A stretch of 7,907 nt of DNA from Sphingomonadaceae bacterium. Its GTDB lineage: Bacteria > Pseudomonadota > Alphaproteobacteria > Sphingomonadales > Sphingomonadaceae. The DNA is taken from NCBI GenBank assembly GCA_016462305.1, contig JAEMTM010000083.1, positions 1 to 7,907 of the forward strand, in the 5' to 3' direction. A model generated the notes under the pieces. That model saw only the letters and a list, made by a program, of their open reading frames with translations. It was not told the DNA's origin and searched no databases. Both the position numbers and the translations under genes were made by a program. Positions 1 through 4,665 of the stretch are shown piece after piece. Numbering within the stretch: the stretch's first letter is position 1; every line of letters starts with the position of its first letter.

Positions 1-127
1 GTCATGCAGCGCCCCTAGCAGGGCCGCCCCGCGCCTTCAAGCATGGCGGAAAGGCGGTAGGGGGGTTTGTGAGGTTGGGGTGCGCGATGGGGGGGTGTGG
101 GAAAGTGGTTTGTGGCGAAACATTAGC
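1..127. other. G-rich intergenic left flank
   Basis: I see no convincing gene here. The plus-strand frame that crosses this stretch continues antisense into the small gene at 128-433 and reads as low-complexity Gly/Ser/Arg sequence. The stretch contains a short inverted repeat (CGCCTT at 32-37 against AAGGCG at 51-56) flanked by CCGCC (24-28) and GGCGG (45-49 and 53-57), followed by several G-runs (60-101). It lies downstream of the minus-strand gene, so it is that gene's 3' flank. It shows no resemblance to the end of rplL, the gene usually found upstream of rpoB. Confidence 0.5.
60..101 (+). other. G-run tract with quadruplex potential
   Basis: Four runs of three or more G occur on the plus strand: six at 60-65, four at 77-80, seven at 89-95 and three at 99-101. 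The connecting loops are 11, 8 and 3 nt. The runs could support a three-tetrad G-quadruplex, although the first loop is longer than the strict 7-nt limit. The tract lies 26 bp beyond the stop codon of the minus-strand gene, whose transcript would carry the C-rich complement. Folding is inferred from the pattern only. Confidence 0.35.
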
Positions 128-433
128 CTACGCGGCGAGCAACGATTCTATTCGGTCGCATTCTTGCGCGAACTCAAAACATAATTGTGCGCGCTCTTCC
201 TCGTCTGGAATCCAGCTCGCGACATGCGGAAACAGGATGCGGTTATACTTTAACCTACCAGCGTCCCAAACGAGGTTGGCAACATTTGCGCGGGCTTCAG
301 CGATCAGCGCCAAGCAATCTTCGCGAATTTCATCGGGATCGAACAGCGGCTTGTCCGGGTCGGCCGGCACCTCACCAAAATCGAAACGGAGTTCATCGTC
401 GGACATGTTGCAACAATAACAAAACTTTTCCAC
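128..433 (-). CDS. Small acidic hypothetical protein, divergent from the restriction-modification gene
   Basis: The frame encodes 101 residues from a GTG at 433, or 92 residues from the ATG at 404-406; it ends with TAG at 128-130. I favour the ATG, because the extra N-terminal residues are Cys-rich and the protein-like sequence begins at MSDDELRF. Neither start has a recognisable Shine-Dalgarno sequence, so a leaderless or weakly translated message is possible. The protein is acidic, Asp/Glu/Leu/Ala-rich and probably mostly helical. It has no signal peptide, membrane segment or DNA-binding motif that I can see. A central Arg-Tyr-Asn followed by Phe-Pro, and a C-terminal Cys-Phe-Glu-Phe helix, vaguely recall small conserved hypothetical proteins of alphaproteobacterial islands; that is memory and unverified. 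It is divergent from the restriction-modification gene, so a regulatory or accessory role is conceivable, but nothing in the sequence shows one. Its composition makes it more credible than the overlapping plus-strand frame. Confidence 0.6.
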   Translation of the reverse strand: MEKFCYCCNMSDDELRFDFGEVPADPDKPLFDPDEIREDCLALIAEARANVANLVWDAGRLKYNRILFPHVASWIPDEEERAQLCFEFAQECDRIESLLAA

Positions 434-501
434 GAAACAAATAGCCGAACGGCAAAAGCTGTGGGTAGATTTTTGGATTTCAACAGGGCAAGAATGACCG
501 C
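434..501. promoter_or_regulatory. Divergent intergenic region between the small gene and the restriction-modification gene
   Basis: This 68-bp gap must carry, or overlap, the start signals of both divergent genes. It is more AT-rich than its surroundings. It contains a perfect short palindrome, GCCGAACGGC (444-453), placed where an operator could serve both directions. I could not find a confident -35/-10 pair on either strand; TAGATT (466-471) is a possible plus-strand -10 but has no good -35 at the right distance. Confidence 0.4.
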
Positions 502-505
502 ATGA
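485..505 (+). promoter_or_regulatory. Weak ribosome binding site and three-codon mini-ORF before the restriction-modification start
   Basis: AGGG at 485-488 lies only 5 nt before an ATG at 494 but 13 nt before the restriction-modification start at 502. The ATG at 494 opens a reading frame of ATG-ACC-GCA followed by TGA (503-505). That stop overlaps the ATG at 502 in an ATGA arrangement typical of translational coupling. The better-spaced start is therefore the mini-ORF, and the enzyme could be translated by re-initiation. Whether this is used is inference. Confidence 0.3.
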
Positions 506-3500
506 CCATTGACCGTTTTAAACCCTTGTTGGATCGTTCCTTTTTGCGTGGCGCGTTGGAATACGAGTTTCAGGATTATGTGAGCAACGGACAGGACGCG
601 CCGTTGCTGGAACGCCTCAACGACTGGCTGAAGCGCGAACTAACTATGGAGACCAAAGCGCAAGAGTCGTTCACCCAGCGTTTTTTTGTTGAAACATGGG
701 GATATCGACAAGACGGCACAGGTAGCCCGACATTCCATCTGGAACCGCAATTTGAAATCGCTGGGGCTGGCCAGACTGGAGGCAAAGGTAAGGCAGATCT
801 TGGAATCGGGTTATTCGGGGACGGTAGACCAAAAATCCCGCAAATCGTTTGCGAATTCAAGGATATCCGTTCTGGTCTGGACAATAAGCAGAACCGCAAA
901 GGCAACAACCGGTCCCCCGTGCAGCAGGCACAGGATTACTTATGGGGAGCGCGGCGCGGGGTAGCTCTAAATGCCCCCGTCCAGCCGCGCTTTGCAATTG
1001 TCACCGATATGAACGAGTTCCGGCTTTATTGGTCGGAGGACATGCCAGAACGCTATGTTCGGTTCAAAGTCGGCAACCTTAAGCAACAGCTTGAATTCGA
1101 TGATATTCCGGCTCTTGCCGAAGGAACGAGCGAAGAAGCGCAATTTGATCGCTTTTTGTTTTGGTACCTATTCCAGCCAGCAATGCTTCTGAGCGACGCA
1201 GGACGAACGCGCCTTGAAAGATTGGTCGAACGACAAGGAAAAATCGAAAAGAAACTGGAAGACGATTTCTACGACGACTACCGAAACTATCGTGAAGCGT
1301 TGATCAATTATATCACCGTACACAAGCCAGTAGAAATGACCAAATCTGGTGCCGTTCGGCTTGGTCAAAAATTACTCGACCGCTTTATCTTTATCATGTT
1401 TGCCGAAGATATGGGTGGGCGGGTTGGCTTTCCGGCGAATGCGTTACAAGAGGAATTAAAGGATAGAAGCCGGAGCAAGTTTCTGGAGCCTAACGGTCTG
1501 GAAATATGGGAATTACTCAAACAAATATTCCGCGTGATGAACGACGGTGGTGAACTGGGCGATGCGGATATTCATCAATTCAATGGAGGATTGTTCGCGC
1601 CTGACTCTGCTATCGACGCGCTCACGCTCCCTAATCGTCTTTTTGCCATTCGCGGTCAGAGTCAGAATGACGCCAAGCTTGCCGAGCACAAAAAGACATT
1701 ATTCTACCTTGCCGCCACCTATAACTTTGCCAAGGAAGGGGATGCAAAGAACAGCATCGGCCTTTACACGCTCGGGCATATTTTCGAACAAAGCATTGTC
1801 GAACTGGAAAAACTGGAGGCGGATGCCGACGACCGCCTTTCGCTAACCGACGTAACAAAGCGTAAGCGCGACGGCGTGTATTACACGCCGGAATGGGCGG
1901 TGCGCCGGATTATCGAGGAGACCATTGAGCCTCTTTTCACCAAGTGGAAGGCTGGGGCGGGATGGGCCAATGATGGGCTGCCAACCAAGGAGGCAGCCGC
2001 CAATTATTGGGAACGACTGCAAAAGATTAAGGTCATCGACCCGGCATGCGGTTCCGGCGCTTTCCTGATTGTCGCGCTGCGATATTTGCAGCGCGAATTT
2101 GAACTGGCCGCGGATTATGCGCTGGCTACTAAAGCAATATCGAAGCGCCCCAGTGAAGCAGAAATCACCGAGATGATATTGGTGAACAATCTGTTCGGCG
2201 TGGACATTAACCCTGCGTCAGTCGAAATTACGCGGTTGTCGCTGTGGCTTCATACGGCACAAGCGAACAAGCCGCTGTCCTCGCTCGACAGCCATATTGC
2301 GTGTGGCAACAGCCTGATCGACAGCCGATTCTATGACAAACGCAAATTATATGATGAGGAAGAGAAAGACCGGATCAATACCTTTGATTGGCAGGGTGAT
2401 TTTGCCACCGGCAGTTTCGATGCCGTCATCGGCAACCCGCCTTATGTGAAGCTGCAGAATTTTGTGAAGGTTCACGCCGATATGGCCGCGTGGCTGGTGT
2501 CCAATGCCAGCGGTTATGAATCAACTAGCACCGGCAATTTTGACCTATACCTCCCCTTCATTGAAAAGGGGTTGGCGCTGCTGAATGGCGGTGGTCGCAT
2601 GGGCTATATCGCCCCGAACCTATGGCCGACGCTGGAATATGGCGAGGGGCTGCGCGGGTTAATCCACAAGGGCCGCCATCTGGAAAAATGGCTCGATTTC
2701 CGGTCATTTCAGGTATTTGAAGAAGCCACGGTTTACACCGCAATCCAAATATTCTCGAAAGCATCGGTGGACGAAATCCGGCTTGCTTTTGCTGGCGACG
2801 GCGACATCAGTCGGGTCGCGTGGACCGACGCCGATCATGTTTTGCCTTATGATGCAATAGCTCTGCCGTTAAAGCCGTGGTTGGTTGCGCCCGTACCTGT
2901 GCGGACTTTGATCGAACGTTTGGGAAGGAAGGGCACGCCGCTAGGGCATTCGGAGAATACCACGTCAATTTTCCAAGGGTTAGTGACCAGCGCTGATCAT
3001 ATCTACCATCTGCGCCGCATCGGCAAAGGCCGCTTTGCGTATACGCCGCGCTTGAACGGCAAGAAACAAGCTGAGGTCGTCGTCGAAATCGAAGATGCGA
3101 TAATGAAGCCGCTGATTTCGGGTGCAGATGCGAAGCGATTTTTGGAGCCTCAGACCGATATTTACTTACTATTCCCATATCGCGTCGATGACAGTGGAGC
3201 CAAGCTATTCACGCCGGACGAAATGGCGTCGGATTTTCCGAATGCTTGGAAATTCTTGCGTTTACATGAAAAGGAATTGCGTAAGCGAGATAGCGGCAAA
3301 AATAACAACGACGAAAAATGGTTTGGCTACATTTACCCAAAAAATCTCGACAAGCAGGAATTGCCGAAATTGCTAGTGCCAAGACTTGTCTCCAACCTTG
3401 GTTGCTTCGTGGACGACAAGGGCAAATATTACTGTGACAATGTCGATGTTGGCGGTGTTGTGGCCTCTCAGAAAAGCGATTTGTGGTTTCTTGCGGGTGT

Positions 3501-4263
3501 CTTGAATTCGCCCGTGACCAATGTAATTTTCGGTTGGCTCACAAAGCCCTTTCGGGGCGACTATAAAGCGGCAAATAAGCAGTTCATTGCGCCGTTGCCC
3601 GTTCCGAGCGTTGAACGCAAAGACCGAGCTGGACTCTCGCAATTGGCTCAGAAATTGCAGCAAGACAGCAGCGAACGGATCGACTTGCTAGCCCAACTGG
3701 CGGAGCTCCTTGCCAAAACAGTCCGACCGCTACTGCCACTTGAACAGGTTTTGGACGACGTAGAATCCATCCCGCAGATTGAGCTAAAAATACCGAAAAG
3801 CGTACCGCTTGCGAACCGCAAGGCATGGGTGGATTACGAACGCAAGGCGCAGGAGGAAGCCGCTTTCGCCCGGCTCGACGGGCTAATCCGGCTCGACAGC
3901 GAAATGACCGTGACGCTTGCTAAGGGCAAGCTTTCTCTCCTGATCGACGAGCAAGAGGCGGCGAAGCTGTTCGTTCAGGCTGCCGAGGCCGAATTGATTG
4001 CGGCGCAATGGCGCTGTATCTCGCTTGATTTTGCCCCCACTGGCAAGGGCGACGGGAAACGCGTGATCGACCGGTTGCGCAAAGTCGCCAAAACTGCCGA
4101 CCCGGCGGTGACGGAACAGATTATTTTTATTGGCGAGGCATTAGCGACCTTGTCCGACACTTTGCGAGAGGATGAAGCGCAATTGCACGAGCTGACCTGC
4201 ACATTGTTCAACCTGACAGCCGATGAACGCGCATTGGTTGATGCATCGCGCGGACGAAGGTAA
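502..4263 (+). CDS. Type IIG restriction-modification enzyme, Eco57I-like (nuclease, N6-adenine methyltransferase and specificity in one chain)
   Basis: The 1253-residue cytoplasmic protein should cut unmodified foreign DNA and methylate adenine at its own sites using S-adenosylmethionine. Residues 1-150 hold a PD-(D/E)xK-type nuclease: Asp99 (KADLG), Glu118-Phe-Lys120 (CEFKD) and a following QxxxY motif (Gln142 to Tyr146). A helical connector (about 230-450) leads to the gamma-class methyltransferase: motif X around 457-475 (GVYYTPE), motif I DPACGSGAF (513-521), motif II with Asp568 (FGVDIN), motif IV NPPY (645-648) and motif VIII near 739-753. Residues of about 800-1040 look like a TaqI/Eco57I-type target-recognition domain, ending in a PLPVP segment. 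The C-terminal 200 residues are mostly helical and finish with an Leu-Thr-Ala-Asp-Glu motif common at Eco57I-family ends. ATG 502 is the first in-frame start after the TAG at 466-468. No separate methylase, specificity or controller gene is visible. Frequent TTA and ATA codons, unlike rpoB, suggest transfer. The family call is firm; the recognition sequence cannot be read from this. Confidence 0.93.
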   Translation: MTIDRFKPLLDRSFLRGALEYEFQDYVSNGQDAPLLERLNDWLKRELTMETKAQESFTQRFFVETWGYRQDGTGSPTFHLEPQFEIAGAGQTGGKGKADLGIGLFGDGRPKIPQIVCEFKDIRSGLDNKQNRKGNNRSPVQQAQDYLWGARRGVALNAPVQPRFAIVTDMNEFRLYWSEDMPERYVRFKVGNLKQQLEFDDIPALAEGTSEEAQFDRFLFWYLFQPAMLLSDAGRTRLERLVERQGKIEKKLEDDFYDDYRNYREALINYITVHKPVEMTKSGAVRLGQKLLDRFIFIMFAEDMGGRVGFPANALQEELKDRSRSKFLEPNGLEIWELLKQIFRVMNDGGELGDADIHQFNGGLFAPDSAIDALTLPNRLFAIRGQSQNDAKLAEHKKTLFYLAATYNFAKEGDAKNSIGLYTLGHIFEQSIVELEKLEADADDRLSLTDVTKRKRDGVYYTPEWAVRRIIEETIEPLFTKWKAGAGWANDGLPTKEAAANYWERLQKIKVIDPACGSGAFLIVALRYLQREFELAADYALATKAISKRPSEAEITEMILVNNLFGVDINPASVEITRLSLWLHTAQANKPLSSLDSHIACGNSLIDSRFYDKRKLYDEEEKDRINTFDWQGDFATGSFDAVIGNPPYVKLQNFVKVHADMAAWLVSNASGYESTSTGNFDLYLPFIEKGLALLNGGGRMGYIAPNLWPTLEYGEGLRGLIHKGRHLEKWLDFRSFQVFEEATVYTAIQIFSKASVDEIRLAFAGDGDISRVAWTDADHVLPYDAIALPLKPWLVAPVPVRTLIERLGRKGTPLGHSENTTSIFQGLVTSADHIYHLRRIGKGRFAYTPRLNGKKQAEVVVEIEDAIMKPLISGADAKRFLEPQTDIYLLFPYRVDDSGAKLFTPDEMASDFPNAWKFLRLHEKELRKRDSGKNNNDEKWFGYIYPKNLDKQELPKLLVPRLVSNLGCFVDDKGKYYCDNVDVGGVVASQKSDLWFLAGVLNSPVTNVIFGWLTKPFRGDYKAANKQFIAPLPVPSVERKDRAGLSQLAQKLQQDSSERIDLLAQLAELLAKTVRPLLPLEQVLDDVESIPQIELKIPKSVPLANRKAWVDYERKAQEEAAFARLDGLIRLDSEMTVTLAKGKLSLLIDEQEAAKLFVQAAEAELIAAQWRCISLDFAPTGKGDGKRVIDRLRKVAKTADPAVTEQIIFIGEALATLSDTLREDEAQLHELTCTLFNLTADERALVDASRGRR

Positions 4264-4441
4264 TCCCCCCTTGAAATGTAGGATTTGCTCTGCCACCATC
4301 GCTTCCGACATCGCCAACTGCCCCTCTGGCTGAATGGGGCGTCGACAACAGCCGCCTGCTCGTCTCGGCACATTGATTTAGGTGAGACCTTAGTGTGACT
4401 TTTCGCGGATAAGACGTGGCGCTTTCTGGTTCAGGTCGCCC
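4264..4441. other. Unexplained intergenic segment between the restriction-modification gene and the rpoB promoter
   Basis: I recognise no gene here. A minus-strand frame entering from the enzyme's 3' end (to about 4371) is antisense to it and has no start signal. Small symmetric elements are present: GCCCC (4320-4324) against GGGGC (4336-4340) with no T-run, and AGGTgagACCT (4380-4390). None is convincing as a terminator or transposon end. The segment may be old flanking DNA of the insertion or a decayed element; I cannot decide between these. Confidence 0.4.
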
Positions 4442-4470
4442 TTGACCCCCGCCCCCTGCCCGCCTATATC
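4442..4470 (+). promoter_or_regulatory. Sigma70-type promoter for rpoB
   Basis: TTGACC (4442-4447) and TATATC (4465-4470) are separated by exactly 17 bp. Each matches the housekeeping consensus (TTGACA, TATAAT) at five and four of six positions respectively. The spacer is C-rich. Transcription would start near 4477, giving a leader of about 190 nt before the rpoB ATG. The promoter lies downstream of the restriction-modification gene, so rpoB can be transcribed without it. Confidence 0.75.
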
Positions 4471-4471
4471 A

Positions 4472-4485
4472 CATCCAACATCCAA
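4472..4485 (+). repeat. Tandem heptamer at the predicted rpoB transcription start
   Basis: CATCCAA occurs twice back to back (4472-4478 and 4479-4485), directly after the -10 element and across the expected +1. It is too short to be certain it is more than chance, but its position would place it in the initially transcribed sequence of rpoB. Confidence 0.3.
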
Positions 4486-4560
4486 CCCATCGGGAATGGC
4501 CTTGTCGTCGCGCAACTTGGCTAACGTATTGATGGATATGGGTTTTCACATACGCGAAAC

Positions 4561-4612
4561 GGCTGCACGGCAGGGCTCGATTCTTCGGGGCATTGCTATG
4601 CGGCCTTTTCTT
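4561..4612 (+). terminator. Long hairpin with T-rich tail in the rpoB leader, putative attenuator
   Basis: GGCTGCA (4561-4567) pairs with TGCGGCC (4599-4605) through seven pairs, one of them G-U. After a 1x1 mismatch, 4569-4573 pairs with 4593-4597 through five pairs, two of them G-U. After a second mismatch, 4575-4580 pairs with 4585-4591 through six pairs with one bulged G, closed by a TTCT loop. The stem is followed at once by TTTTCTT (4606-4612), as in intrinsic terminators. It lies downstream of the rpoB promoter and 53 nt before the rpoB start codon, so it would act as an attenuator rather than as the end of the restriction-modification transcript. Folding was done by eye with no energy calculation. 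Confidence 0.5.
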
Positions 4613-4650
4613 GTCTGTGGAATGGCACGCCGCGACTGACATTTCTAACT

Positions 4651-4654
4651 GAGG
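4651..4654 (+). promoter_or_regulatory. Ribosome binding site of rpoB
   Basis: GAGG lies 11 nt before the ATG at 4666, a slightly long but acceptable spacing. It supports the start chosen for rpoB, which also agrees with the remembered N-terminus of sphingomonad RpoB. Confidence 0.6.
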
Positions 4655-4665
4655 CAAAGCACCTT

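Larger units (their letters stand above)
4477..4665 (+). promoter_or_regulatory. rpoB 5' leader
   Basis: This is the predicted untranslated leader of about 190 nt between the promoter and the rpoB start. It can fold into a small hairpin (TATG at 4537-4540 with CATA at 4549-4552) and a much longer one (4561-4605). An open frame of 47 codons (ATG at 4496, stop at 4637-4639) crosses it but lacks a properly spaced ribosome binding site. Long leaders with attenuation are known upstream of rpoB in other bacteria, for example in the E. coli rplL-rpoB region. Regulation here is inferred from structure only. Confidence 0.5.

Noticed and set aside
69..419. 116-codon plus-strand frame with several Cys residues
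   Set aside because: It overlaps the minus-strand small gene, reads as Ser/Arg/Gly-rich low-complexity sequence, and lacks a plausible ribosome binding site. The minus-strand product looks far more like a protein.
502..4263. Large Eco57I-domain protein considered as a BREX PglX or DISARM methylase
   Set aside because: No pglZ, brxC, drmA or other partner genes are present, and the N-terminal nuclease motifs point to a self-contained Type IIG enzyme. Partners outside the window cannot be excluded.
4320..4340. GCCCC/GGGGC hairpin as terminator of the restriction-modification gene
   Set aside because: It has only five pairs, an 11-nt loop and no T-run on either strand.
3975..4373. Minus-strand frames overlapping the 3' end of the restriction-modification gene, considered as a transposase remnant
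   Set aside because: Most of their length is antisense to the enzyme, and I could match neither frame to a transposase or other family.
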